Assembly (NCBI GenBank): GCA_016234445.1
Contig: JACRBT010000017.1
Coordinates: forward strand, 62,001-126,000
Length of the DNA stretch: 64,000 nucleotides
Direction of reading: 5' to 3'
Source of the DNA: Chloroflexota bacterium
GTDB lineage: Bacteria > Chloroflexota > Dehalococcoidia > Tepidiformales > Tepidiformaceae
This document shows, piece after piece, positions 8,209-16,016 of the stretch. Each line of letters begins with the position of its first letter. The stretch's first letter is position 1. The notes under the pieces are model-generated. The model had not been told where the DNA came from, searched no databases, and saw nothing but the letters and a program-made list of their open reading frames with translations. A program made the position numbers and the translations under genes.

Positions 8209-9078
8209 ATGGCTGAATGGACGGACGACTCCTACGTTGGCAAGTACCTGGGGCGCCACGACTACGCGACCGGCGTTGAGGCCATCGCGGGCTACATCGC
8301 GGCCACGCGCGACGACAACCCCTGGTACACCGGCCCCTCGCCCTTCGGCGGCGCGGTCGTCCCGGCCCTCTTCCTCCACAGCGAACAGTACGCATTTGCC
8401 CTTCGCGACTGGTACCTCCCGAAGCTCTACGGCAACCTCCACATTCGCCAGGACTGGGACCTCTTCCAGCCGGTGAAGGCCGGCGAACCGCTCTGGACCC
8501 ACGGCATGATCGTCGACCGCTACACCTGGCGTGACCGCGACGTCGTCGTCAACGAATTCAGCATCTTCAACGGCGACGTGATGGTCGCGCGGGGCCGCTG
8601 CCACCAGTCGTTCCTCCTCGACGTCGACCCCAACGCGACGGTGGTGGGCAAAGACAAGCCGCGCGCGAAGCCGGCCGCCGAGGAGCCGGGGGCGCCGCTG
8701 GAAGTGCTCGAACCGGTGGAGAAGGTGGTCGACCTCGACCTCTGCATGGCCTTCAGCGGCCCGAAGAAGAACTACCACAACGACCGCGAGGAGGCGAAGA
8801 AGCTGGGCTTCCCGGACGTGGTCGTCCAGGGGACGATGAGCACGACGTTCATCAGCGAGATGCTGACGAAGCGCTTCGGGGCGGGGTTCTTCCGGGGCGG
8901 GCGGATGTCGCTCAACCTGACGAACGTGCTCTGGGCGGGCGAGACGGTCACTGCCCGGGGCGTCGTCCGCGAGATTCTCCCCGAAGGCCCCCACCGCCGC
9001 GCCCACCTCGACGTCTGGACCGAGAAGCCAGACGGCACGAAGACGATCAAGGGCACCGCCAGCGCGTTGCTGACCTGA
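8209..9078 (+). CDS. MaoC/hotdog-fold dehydratase-like protein
   Basis: This 289-residue protein appears to be a double hotdog of the MaoC/FAS1-like hydratase group, which hydrate or dehydrate acyl-CoA thioesters. The N-terminal half resembles MaoC dehydratase_N (YAFALRDWYLPKLYGNLHI, WDLFQPVKAGEPLW). The C-terminal half holds the acyl-binding segment (GFPDVVVQGTMSTTFISEML, LNLTNVLWAGETVTARGVV). The typical D/H catalytic pair is not obvious: the expected 'NPIHxD' loop reads GPKKNYHNDREEAKKLGFPD. The ATG at 8209 has GGAGGGAC upstream and excludes repeat-derived sequence. The substrate is unknown. Confidence 0.7.
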   Translation: MAEWTDDSYVGKYLGRHDYATGVEAIAGYIAATRDDNPWYTGPSPFGGAVVPALFLHSEQYAFALRDWYLPKLYGNLHIRQDWDLFQPVKAGEPLWTHGMIVDRYTWRDRDVVVNEFSIFNGDVMVARGRCHQSFLLDVDPNATVVGKDKPRAKPAAEEPGAPLEVLEPVEKVVDLDLCMAFSGPKKNYHNDREEAKKLGFPDVVVQGTMSTTFISEMLTKRFGAGFFRGGRMSLNLTNVLWAGETVTARGVVREILPEGPHRRAHLDVWTEKPDGTKTIKGTASALLT

Positions 9079-9196
9079 GGCGGAGCGCCGCCGTGTCGTG
9101 AGCGAGGTCGGGCCATCCGTCGCTGGTCGATCCAGAAAGTCGTTGACATGCATTCCGGCCGGGAGTAGAACTCGCCCAACACAAGGGAGGTGTGTC

Positions 9197-9856
9197 ATGA
9201 ACGATATCCGGAGGGTTGCCGGGGTTTCCGGCATAATTTTTGTCGTTGTCCTGGTTGGGTGTTTCCTGGCCACGGGCACTCCGCCAGCGATCGACGACCC
9301 CGACTCCGACATTCTCAAGTACCTCGAGGACAAGCGGACCGCGATCCTCTGGTCCCAGTGGGGCACGTTCGTCAGCCTGCTCCCGGCACTCCCGTTCTTC
9401 GGCTACTTCATCACCCAGCTCCGGAAGGCGGAGGGGGAGAACCTGACGCTGACCATGGCGTCGGTGGTCGCACTCGCGGTGGCGCTGGGGCTCGTTGACG
9501 TCGTCGCGATGCTCTTCGGCGGCGCCGGGTTCTACGCCAAGCACGGCCTTGATGAGTCGCAGGCAAGGCTGATCTGGGACATTGCCGCCCTCGGCCTCGC
9601 CGCCCAGATCTCCGCGCTGGGGATCTTCGGGGTGATCTCGGGCTGGTGCATCGTCGCAAAGCGGGCGTTTGCGGCATGGGTGGGGTGGCTGGGGATCGCC
9701 GCTGGCGTCCTCGGCATCGCGGGTGCGGCATGTCTCGCCTCTGACGGCGCATTCGCGCCGACGGCGCCGCTCGCGGTGCTTCCCGGGATCGGTGGCTTCG
9801 CGCTCTATTCGCTGGTGCTGGCGGTCCTGTTCCTCAGGCCCGCGAAGGCCACCTAG
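9197..9856 (+). CDS. integral membrane protein, unknown function
   Basis: This 219-residue protein has about six hydrophobic segments: roughly residues 8-26, 52-72, 88-110, 130-150, 155-178 and 195-214. It starts at ATG 9197 behind a very strong AAGGGAGGTG site. Small acidic loops follow TM1 (DDPDSDILKYLEDK). It resembles DUF4386-type proteins in size and topology, but I cannot assign it firmly. No operon partner is evident. Confidence 0.7.
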   Translation: MNDIRRVAGVSGIIFVVVLVGCFLATGTPPAIDDPDSDILKYLEDKRTAILWSQWGTFVSLLPALPFFGYFITQLRKAEGENLTLTMASVVALAVALGLVDVVAMLFGGAGFYAKHGLDESQARLIWDIAALGLAAQISALGIFGVISGWCIVAKRAFAAWVGWLGIAAGVLGIAGAACLASDGAFAPTAPLAVLPGIGGFALYSLVLAVLFLRPAKAT

Positions 9857-9924
9857 GGGTCCGGGGACCCGGCGCCAACGACGGTCTCCGCGCCGTATAC
9901 TCGCCCGAAGCTGGCAATCCCGAT

Positions 9925-9959
9925 CGAAATCGGAAATCGAAGTTCGAAAATCGGAAATC
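9925..9959. repeat. AT-rich direct repeat before the Gfo/Idh gene
   Basis: CGAAATCGGAAATC (9925-9938) recurs as CGAAAATCGGAAATC (9945-9959) in an AT-rich patch between GC-rich genes. The second copy supplies the GGAA that probably acts as ribosome-binding site for the ATG at 9964. It may be an operator or a simple-repeat fossil. Confidence 0.4.
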
Positions 9960-9963
9960 ACGC

Positions 9964-11019
9964 ATGCTTCGCATCGGCCTCGTTGGCGCCCAGTTCATCG
10001 GCAACCTCTACATGCACGCCCTCAAGCAGGTGCAGGGTGCAGAGGTCGTGGCGATCGCGTCGCCGAACACGGCGGCTGATTTCGCCGCCCGTTGGGGCAT
10101 CGCCGCCCACTACAAGGACTATCGCTCGATGATCGAGGATTGCCCCCTCGACGCGGTCGCCATCGCCACCCCCAACGACCTCCACTACGACATCTGCCTG
10201 GCCGCGGCGGACGCCGGGAAGCACGTCCTCTGCGAAAAGCCGCTCGCGCTCAGCCTGGACGAGGCGAGCCAGATGATCGCCGCCTGCGAGCGAGCCGGGG
10301 TCGTCCTGATGTACGCGGAGAACCTGCTCTTCGTCCCCATGTACAACCGCCTCCGCGACCTCGCCCGGAAGGGGAACGTGGGCGAGCCGTTCCTGGTGAA
10401 GCAGGCGCAGTGCCACGGCGGGCCCTATTCGCCCTGGTTCTGGGACGTCGACCGGGCGGGTGGCGGCGTCCTCCTCGACATGGGCTGCCACAGCATCCAC
10501 GCGATCTGCTGGGCGATGGGCGACTGGCCCGAGGCGGTCACCGCGACCCTCGGGCGCTATGCCCACGCCGAAAAGACGCTCGCCGAAGACCACGCAACGG
10601 TAATGCTCCACTTCTCCGGGAACCGCCTCGGGATCGCCGAGAATTCGTGGGCCATGCCCGGCGGCAACGACTACCTGGAGGTCTATGGGCCGAAGGGCCG
10701 GCTGACGGCGAACCTCGAACGCGGGCCCGCGATCAGCATGTACCGCGCCCCCGGCGACGAAACCGCGCTCAACGCCTCCACGCGCGCCGGCTGGCAGTAC
10801 CCCCTCTACGAAGAGGCCTGGCAATTTGGCTTCCCCCAGGAACTCCAGCACTTCGTCGAGGTGGTCGCGGGGCGCGAGGAACTGCGATCGAGCGGGGCAG
10901 ACGGCCGCCGCGTCCTGGAGATCATCTGCGCCGCCTATGAGTCGGCCCGCACCGGCGCGCGGGTTGCCCTGCCCTTCGCCAGTGACCGCGAGAAGCCCGT
11001 CGACCACTGGTTTTCCTAG
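9964..11019 (+). CDS. Gfo/Idh/MocA-family oxidoreductase
   Basis: This 351-residue NAD(P)-dependent oxidoreductase starts directly with the Rossmann fold (LRIGLVGAQFIGNLYMHAL) and carries the family motif CEKPLALSLDEA near residue 95. The catalytic region is WFWDVDRAGGGVLLDMGCHSIHAI, where the D-x3-G-x3-D..H arrangement supports an active dehydrogenase of sugars or cyclitols. The C-terminal codons lie inside a 45-base direct repeat whose second copy lies beyond the adjacent peptidase gene. The substrate is unknown. Confidence 0.85.
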   Translation: MLRIGLVGAQFIGNLYMHALKQVQGAEVVAIASPNTAADFAARWGIAAHYKDYRSMIEDCPLDAVAIATPNDLHYDICLAAADAGKHVLCEKPLALSLDEASQMIAACERAGVVLMYAENLLFVPMYNRLRDLARKGNVGEPFLVKQAQCHGGPYSPWFWDVDRAGGGVLLDMGCHSIHAICWAMGDWPEAVTATLGRYAHAEKTLAEDHATVMLHFSGNRLGIAENSWAMPGGNDYLEVYGPKGRLTANLERGPAISMYRAPGDETALNASTRAGWQYPLYEEAWQFGFPQELQHFVEVVAGREELRSSGADGRRVLEIICAAYESARTGARVALPFASDREKPVDHWFS

Positions 11020-11025
11020 GCGGGC
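10981..11025 (+). repeat. 45-bp direct repeat, left copy (inside Gfo/Idh 3' end)
   Basis: This copy matches 12352-12396 at 43 of 45 bases. It encodes the C-terminus SDREKPVDHWFS, the stop codon and five further bases. Both differences between copies are synonymous serine-codon changes (AGT/AGC, TCC/TCG). Confidence 0.9.
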
Positions 11026-11031
11026 CGGAGC

Positions 11032-12324
11032 TTAGCGGAGCCGCAGCGTGGGGTCACCGAGCACCACGGCGCTGGCGAAGAGGAACTCGCGGATGTTCGC
11101 CCAGCCGGGGAGCAGTGGCACGTTCACGTGATCGACGATGGCCTGGCCGAAGCTCTTGTTGACGCTCATGCTCGTAGCGACGTTGTGGCCGAAGAAGCCG
11201 TTCGTGTTGTTGCCCATCCCGCCGGAGTCGTTCGTCGTGCCCTTCGCCACGAGCACGGTGCTGGTTGGGCTGTAGAGCACCGACGACAGGAAGTTGTCGG
11301 AGTGGTCGAGGTCGCCGGTCGCGCAGCCATTGCTCCAGAGGAAGACGGTCTTCACGGGCGTGGTTTCGACCTTCTGGATGGTGAGCTGGCCGCTGGCGCC
11401 CCAGTAGCCGTGGGCGTCGAGGTCGGTGAAGTCGGCCACGCCGGCGGCGAGGTCGGCGTAGCCCATGGCAGGCGAGAGGCCCGCGGGTGGGCTGTCGAAG
11501 TAGATGCGAGCGCCGGGACTGGTCGAGAACGGCGTCCATGCGTACAGGCCGGTCCGCAAGGCGGCGAGGATCTGGTCGCTTTCGGCGATCGTGGTGGCTT
11601 TGAGATGCTCGTCGACCTGAAGGAAGGCTCGCGGAAGCGTGTAGCCACCAGTGCGGTAGCTGTGGTTCTTCGCCAAGAAGCGGTTGAGTGCGTCGATCGT
11701 GGCGCTGGTGTTGCCCTTGTACAGGGGTAGCACCCCGATCCAGATCTCCCAGTCGACGTTGCCGGTGTGCTGGTCGAAGGAGTACGGATGGCTTCCGGGC
11801 GACTGGTAGGAAGGGGAGGTTGAGAACACCCCGTCCAGGTCGGCGTAGTACTGGAAGCTGATCACCTCCTCGGAGGTCGATGGGATGGATGGGTTCGCCG
11901 AGATCAGCGTCACCCACTGGTAGGCGTGTGGGATGTTTCCGATGAGGATCGCTCCGCGGAGGTTGTTGCCGGTGCGGGCGCGGAGGTCTGTGAGGTAGCC
12001 CCGCACTTCGGCCGGGTTCGCGAAGTCGGCACGGCGTTCGAAGACAGTGAAGCCATCGGCACAGAGGTCGAGTTCGAACTGCCTGAGGCCGGGCCGGACC
12101 GACGAGGAGAGCGCCGGGTCGACGAGCAGGGCGACGACCGGAGCCGCGGCATGGCACGCCTCGAACTCCGCGGCGGCAACGGCGTTATCCCGGGCAACCT
12201 GGGGGACTACGAGGCGGTGGGTGAGTGCGGGGGACGCGCCGCCGGCGGGCGACCATCCACCCCTCATGGCAACAGCAGCCGATGCCATGAGGAGAATCGG
12301 CGCGATGAGGGACCACCGGGACAT
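11032..12324 (-). CDS. secreted C25 (gingipain-like) cysteine peptidase homologue
   Basis: This 430-residue protein has an N-terminal signal-type segment (residues 1-20: SLIAPILLMASAAVA). The body matches the caspase-fold C25 layout: an early strand GAILIGNIPHAYQ, a candidate catalytic His in DLDAHGYWGAS, a candidate catalytic Cys in WSNGCATGDLDHSDNF, and the domain end VLGDPTLRLR. It lacks the Ig-like and sorting domains of gingipains. The ATG at 12324 is chosen because it starts the signal peptide. The gene is antisense to its neighbours and lies between 45-bp direct repeats, so it looks like an inserted cargo gene. Activity is inferred, not shown. Confidence 0.7.
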   Translation of the reverse strand: MSRWSLIAPILLMASAAVAMRGGWSPAGGASPALTHRLVVPQVARDNAVAAAEFEACHAAAPVVALLVDPALSSSVRPGLRQFELDLCADGFTVFERRADFANPAEVRGYLTDLRARTGNNLRGAILIGNIPHAYQWVTLISANPSIPSTSEEVISFQYYADLDGVFSTSPSYQSPGSHPYSFDQHTGNVDWEIWIGVLPLYKGNTSATIDALNRFLAKNHSYRTGGYTLPRAFLQVDEHLKATTIAESDQILAALRTGLYAWTPFSTSPGARIYFDSPPAGLSPAMGYADLAAGVADFTDLDAHGYWGASGQLTIQKVETTPVKTVFLWSNGCATGDLDHSDNFLSSVLYSPTSTVLVAKGTTNDSGGMGNNTNGFFGHNVATSMSVNKSFGQAIVDHVNVPLLPGWANIREFLFASAVVLGDPTLRLR

Positions 12325-12351
12325 GCGGGGATTGTACGCTCGTAGTTCCAC

Positions 12352-12396
12352 AGCGACCGCGAGAAGCCCGTCGACCACTGGTTTTCGTAGGCGGGC
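12352..12396 (+). repeat. 45-bp direct repeat, right copy (orphan Gfo/Idh gene end)
   Basis: This copy still reads SDREKPVDHWFS-stop in frame but has no gene body: an in-frame TAG lies two codons upstream. It marks the right edge of the segment holding the C25-like peptidase gene. Confidence 0.9.
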
Positions 12397-12480
12397 GTAG
12401 GCCCTGAGCGGGCGGCGGCGCGGGGCGTATCATGTGCGGGCCCGGCAGGGGCCGCCGGAGCCCAGCGGGGAGCAGCCGTC

Positions 12481-13743
12481 ATGCCGTCGATCGAAGAAAC
12501 CTACGTTGCCCGGACGCCCGGGTCGGCGGAGATTGGGCCGCGGGCCGAGCGCGTCATGCCCGCGGGAGAGACGCGAGCCGCCGGCTACCATCGCCCCTAC
12601 CCCCTGACCCTCACCCACGGCGCGGGCGCCCGTGTCTGGGATGTCGACGGCAACGAATACGTCGACCTGACCTACAACTTCACCAGCCTCGTCCACGGCC
12701 ACGGCTATGCGCCGATCGTCGAGGCGGCGGAGAAGCAGATTCGCGGCGGCACCGCCTGGCCCGCCCGCAACCCCCACCAGGTCGAACTCGCCGAGATGCT
12801 GGTCGACCGCGTCCAGTCGGTGGAGATGGTGCGCTTCTGCAACTCCGGGACCGAGGCGGCGATGCTGGCGATGCAGGTCGCGCGGCATGCCACCGGCCGC
12901 AAGAAGGTCCTGATGGCCCGCTACGGCTACCACGGCAGCCACGAGGTCTTCGAACACGGCTTCATGGCCGACACCATGGGCGAATGGGACCACACGCTCA
13001 CGGCCGAGTTTGGCAACGCGGAGAGCTTCGAGGCTGTCCTCAGTGAGCAGGGCGACGAGATCGCGGCGGTCTTCCTCGAAAGCGTCATGGGCTCCGCCGG
13101 CATCGTCGAAGGGTCGAAGGCGTTCTTCGACCGCGTCATCGCCGCCACCCACGCGGCCGGGGCGATCTTCGTCCTGGACGAGGTGATCACCTTCCGGATG
13201 TCGACGGGCGGGCAGCAGAAGGTGCTGGGGATAACGCCCGACATCACGATGTTTGGCAAGCTGATCGGCGGCGGCTTCCCGGTCGGCGCCATCGGCGGCC
13301 GGCGCGACCTCATGCGCATCCTCGACCCGCGCGAGGGCAAGCTCTTCCACTCCGGCACGTTCAACGGCAACCCGGTGACCACGGCGGCCGGCGTCGTTTC
13401 CGTGCGCGACCTCACCTCCGAGAAGATCGCGATCATGCACGGCCAGGCGGAGGAACTCGAGGCGGCGTTCCGGAAGTCGGCGGCGAAACGGAACCTGCCC
13501 TTCAGCGTGCGGCGGTCGGGTTCGCTGATGAACCTCTACTTCACGGAGGAACCGCCGCGGGCGAACCTCACCCGCCCCGACGGCCGGATGATGGGCAAGT
13601 TCCACCTCGCCGGGATGAACCACGGCCTCTACTTCGCCTCGCGGGGGATGATCGTCCTCGCCACGGTCCTCACCGATACCGACATCGCCGAGATCGCCCA
13701 GCGTGCCGACGCCGCGATGGCCGACGTCGCCGCCGAGGGCTGA
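12481..13743 (+). CDS. class III aminotransferase, glutamate-1-semialdehyde aminomutase-like
   Basis: This 420-residue PLP enzyme carries fold-type I class III motifs: WDVDGNEYVDLTYNF near residue 55, CNSGTEAAMLAMQVAR at about residue 120, IFVLDEVITFRMSTGG at about residue 225, and the PLP lysine in ITMFGKLIGGGFPVGAIGG. The order resembles HemL, but no haem biosynthesis gene is nearby, and many such genes act on other beta- or omega-amino acids. The 3' end lies in a 22-bp direct repeat shared with the far side of the next three genes. Confidence 0.8.
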   Translation: MPSIEETYVARTPGSAEIGPRAERVMPAGETRAAGYHRPYPLTLTHGAGARVWDVDGNEYVDLTYNFTSLVHGHGYAPIVEAAEKQIRGGTAWPARNPHQVELAEMLVDRVQSVEMVRFCNSGTEAAMLAMQVARHATGRKKVLMARYGYHGSHEVFEHGFMADTMGEWDHTLTAEFGNAESFEAVLSEQGDEIAAVFLESVMGSAGIVEGSKAFFDRVIAATHAAGAIFVLDEVITFRMSTGGQQKVLGITPDITMFGKLIGGGFPVGAIGGRRDLMRILDPREGKLFHSGTFNGNPVTTAAGVVSVRDLTSEKIAIMHGQAEELEAAFRKSAAKRNLPFSVRRSGSLMNLYFTEEPPRANLTRPDGRMMGKFHLAGMNHGLYFASRGMIVLATVLTDTDIAEIAQRADAAMADVAAEG

Positions 13744-13744
13744 C
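13723..13744 (+). repeat. 22-bp direct repeat, left copy (aminotransferase 3' end)
   Basis: An exact 22-base match to 15525-15546. It encodes the last residues DVAAEG and the TGA stop plus one base. It bounds the lower-GC three-gene cassette on the left. Confidence 0.85.
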
Positions 13745-13844
13745 AAAGGTCGCGCGCCTCCGGCCGCGGCCAAGAGCCTCCAAGTTGCCTGCGGCCCCCG
13801 GATAGGTGCTACCATGGCAGCCCGCTACGGAAAGGGGCACTGCA

Positions 13845-14372
13845 GTGGTGTTTGTGTTCGGCCGGGTGCCCACGCAGTTCAAGACCGCTGAGTGCCGAGG
13901 CGACTTTTCGTACCACTACGGACTCCGGTCGGACACCCTACCGGCGGCGAAGGCTGCGGAGCAACGTCGACTGTTCGACGGCCCCGGGCGAATCCTCGTC
14001 CGGGAAAGCTTGCAGTACAACTGCGCAGGGCTCGTGTTTGCTGCCCGTCGCGGCTGGCTGACTGAAGACCAGCAGAGCGAACAGAAGGAGGGCGCCGCCG
14101 ACTTTGGCAGGGTCGTGCTCAGAATCCTTGAGGCTGATGGACTTCGTCGTCGAGGCGGCGGCGAGCCCGTCAGGGAGGGGGATATCGTGCTGTACGCCCA
14201 CGAGGGTACTATTGAACATGTGGGGTGTGTGATATCGAGATTGGACCCCGTCTTTCGGAAGCCGATGGTCTTGAGTAAGTGGGGCGACGCAGGCGAGTAC
14301 CTCCACGATATTGACAACGTGGCGGCCCACCTTGGTGCCGTGCACAGCGTCTGGACTTATGAGGATGCTTGA
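13845..14372 (+). CDS. papain-like (NlpC/P60-like) Cys/His protein, cassette gene A
   Basis: This 175-residue cytoplasmic-looking protein starts at a GTG with an excellent GGAAAGGGG site eight bases upstream. It has a candidate Cys-His pair laid out as in papain-like NlpC/P60 or CHAP hydrolases: C60 at the start of a helix (YNCAGLVFAARRGWL) and H125 on a strand after the typical 'GDIVLY' step (REGDIVLYAHEGTIEHVGCVI). A third-position residue may lie in VLSKWGDAGEYLHDIDN. There is no signal peptide, so an intracellular effector, deamidase or transglutaminase-like role is as likely as cell-wall cleavage. It is the first of three tightly spaced genes of lower GC between 22-bp repeats. The exact family is not recognised. 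Confidence 0.65.
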   Translation: MVFVFGRVPTQFKTAECRGDFSYHYGLRSDTLPAAKAAEQRRLFDGPGRILVRESLQYNCAGLVFAARRGWLTEDQQSEQKEGAADFGRVVLRILEADGLRRRGGGEPVREGDIVLYAHEGTIEHVGCVISRLDPVFRKPMVLSKWGDAGEYLHDIDNVAAHLGAVHSVWTYEDA

Positions 14373-14374
14373 AA

Positions 14375-15013
14375 ATGAACGCTGAGGAGCAGTTCGCAGA
14401 AGTGGAAAGTCCGGCGTTTGCCGCGCTGGCCACAGCGGTCAGCGGCCCGGCCGCGTTTGTGAGGCAGCTGTCGCGTCTCGGACCTTACCAGCGCCTTCTT
14501 GCGTTCCTGACGGCCAAGGACGAGAGGAGCTTGCTTGGACACCAACATGCCCTAGCGCTACGGGTCGAGTCGATTGCCCGAGCGGAGCCGGAACCGGGAC
14601 ACGAGCATGAGCTGGATGCCTGCCTAGCCGCCTACATCGTGGCGCTCCATCAGGTAGATAGCATCTGGCTGGCTGCCGCCCGCTCTTGGGCAAGCGCCGC
14701 CCGAGGTGCTTGGTGGACCAGGCGGGTACTCGACCACATACAACGTTCTGAGGCAGGCTCCGCAGAGCTCTCCATCACCACCGGATCCACCATGAACCGT
14801 GCCCCGCGCGTGACCACGCTCTCCATCGCACGGTCGGCCTACGTTCAGAGGGCGACGGTCGAGCCCCAAGTGAGCATCACCCCGCGATCGACGACGGAGA
14901 GTTCGAGCTCGTTGACGTCGGGAGTCAGCTATGCCGGCCTGCCGGTCGCCCGCAGAACGGATCCGAGCGAGACGGAAACGGTGACGCCTCGTGTCCTGAG
15001 TGAGGTTGCCTAG
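14375..15013 (+). CDS. hypothetical protein, cassette gene B
   Basis: This 212-residue protein has no family I recognise. Residues 1-125 are predicted mostly helical and Ala/Leu-rich (AYIVALHQVDSIWLAAARSWASAARGAWW). Residues 126-212 are Ser/Thr-rich and probably flexible or beta-rich (TTESSSSLTSGVSYAG). It has one cysteine and no membrane segment. The ATG at 14375 lies two bases after the stop of gene A, with GAGG upstream, and the stop overlaps the GTG of gene C by one base. It is therefore translationally coupled on both sides and likely works with A and C. Confidence 0.6.
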   Translation: MNAEEQFAEVESPAFAALATAVSGPAAFVRQLSRLGPYQRLLAFLTAKDERSLLGHQHALALRVESIARAEPEPGHEHELDACLAAYIVALHQVDSIWLAAARSWASAARGAWWTRRVLDHIQRSEAGSAELSITTGSTMNRAPRVTTLSIARSAYVQRATVEPQVSITPRSTTESSSSLTSGVSYAGLPVARRTDPSETETVTPRVLSEVA

Positions 15014-15498
15014 TGAGACTTGTTTGGGCGGTGTTATGCACATCCTCCTCGGTGGACTCGGTCTCCAACAACATAAGCCTGTTTCAGGCGTTGGAGCAGG
15101 TGCAGATGGTGCTCGCGTCGCCCGCTCAAGATGCTGGGAACGGCGACCGGCGGATCGCCCCTCTGCAGTTCCAGTTGGTTGCACTCTGGGCGAGGACCAA
15201 CCGCGATGAGGCGGAGCGAGGCGACTTCCGCATCGTCATCGCGGCAGAGAATGAAGACACCGTCGGCGTGACGCCACCGATAGGCGTGGACCTTACTTCC
15301 CACCCCCGTTCGCGCAACATCGTGAACCTAACGTCCGTTCCCCTCCCCGATAATGCGGATTCACAGGTCTTCGAGTACCGGGTCGAGGAGCACGTTGGGG
15401 ACACATGGGCACTCAGGGGTTCGATCCCCCTCGATGTCAGCGTCACCGTGGACCAGACGGCTGCTGGTGGTGAGATCCCGACGCCGGTGGTGGTCTAG
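15013..15498 (+). CDS. hypothetical beta-rich protein, cassette gene C
   Basis: This 161-residue protein starts at a GTG that shares a base with the gene B stop. The opening resembles short bacterial proteins of the DUF6941 kind (a strand, a Cys, a VDS..NN.SLF..LEQVQ step, then alternating strands); this is a weak resemblance from memory. The remainder is beta-strand-like (LQFQLVALWARTN, GDFRIVIAAENED, QVFEYRVEE, LDVSVTV). It has no signal peptide. Codon use is less GC-biased than in flanking genes. Confidence 0.6.
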   Translation: MRLVWAVLCTSSSVDSVSNNISLFQALEQVQMVLASPAQDAGNGDRRIAPLQFQLVALWARTNRDEAERGDFRIVIAAENEDTVGVTPPIGVDLTSHPRSRNIVNLTSVPLPDNADSQVFEYRVEEHVGDTWALRGSIPLDVSVTVDQTAAGGEIPTPVVV

Positions 15499-15524
15499 GC
15501 ATCTCGGGAAACCGCGGAGCCCGG

Positions 15525-15546
15525 GACGTCGCCGCCGAGGGCTGAC
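15525..15546 (+). repeat. 22-bp direct repeat, right copy
   Basis: An exact copy of 13723-13744 with no reading frame of its own here. It marks the right boundary of the three-gene cassette, 41 bases before the ChrB-like gene. Confidence 0.85.
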
Positions 15547-15587
15547 GCCCGACGGGGTCGCCGGGCCCAGAACCAGGAGCCGCCACC

Positions 15588-16016
15588 ATGAAGTACGTCA
15601 CCCGCAAGCACGTGAAGGTCGACCTGGTCGCCTGCCCGTGGCTGATCACCCGCTTCGTCGACCCCCAGGCGGAGTTCCTCTTCGTCGAACCGGGCGAGGT
15701 GATGGCCGTCGCCGCGCGCGAGGAGGCGATCCCCTTCGACGTCGCCGGCGTCGAGCTCGGCCACCAGGGGGCGAACTGCTCCTTCGACGCCGTCATCGCG
15801 AAGTACAGGATCGACGCTCCCGGGATCGACCGGCTGGCGCTCATCGTCCGCGGCGCCGACACGGACGCGAAGGACCTCGCACCCGAAGCGCGGGGCCTCG
15901 AAGCGATCGCCGAGGGCTTCCGCGCCGTCGGGACCGACGACCACGACATCCTCCGCCTGGAGTTCCCGGTGTACGACGCGCTCTACGCCTACTGCCGCGC
16001 GCGGGCGGGGCGCTGA
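15588..16016 (+). CDS. ChrB-domain protein (chromate-resistance type)
   Basis: This 142-residue protein matches the C-terminal ChrB domain: MKYVTRKHVKVDLVACPWLI, then RFVDPQAEFLFV, FDVAGVELGHQGANCSFDAVI and LALIVRGADTD. In chromate operons ChrB is a chromate-sensing regulator; the domain also occurs alone, as here, without the N-terminal DNA-binding part and without a ChrA transporter. Conserved C16, H59 and C64 could form a metal or oxyanion site. It is coupled to the following MFS gene by a 3-base overlap. A role in chromate or oxyanion tolerance is inferred. Confidence 0.8.
   Translation: MKYVTRKHVKVDLVACPWLITRFVDPQAEFLFVEPGEVMAVAAREEAIPFDVAGVELGHQGANCSFDAVIAKYRIDAPGIDRLALIVRGADTDAKDLAPEARGLEAIAEGFRAVGTDDHDILRLEFPVYDALYAYCRARAGR

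Noticed and set aside
13814-13890. ATG-started short frame ahead of cassette gene A
   Set aside because: It ends after about 25 codons and lies over the strong ribosome-binding site of gene A in another frame.
15416-15436. A tRNA T-arm-like sequence (GGGGTTCGATCCCC) inside cassette gene C
   Set aside because: No acceptor stem, D-arm or anticodon arm can be drawn around it, and it lies in a supported reading frame.
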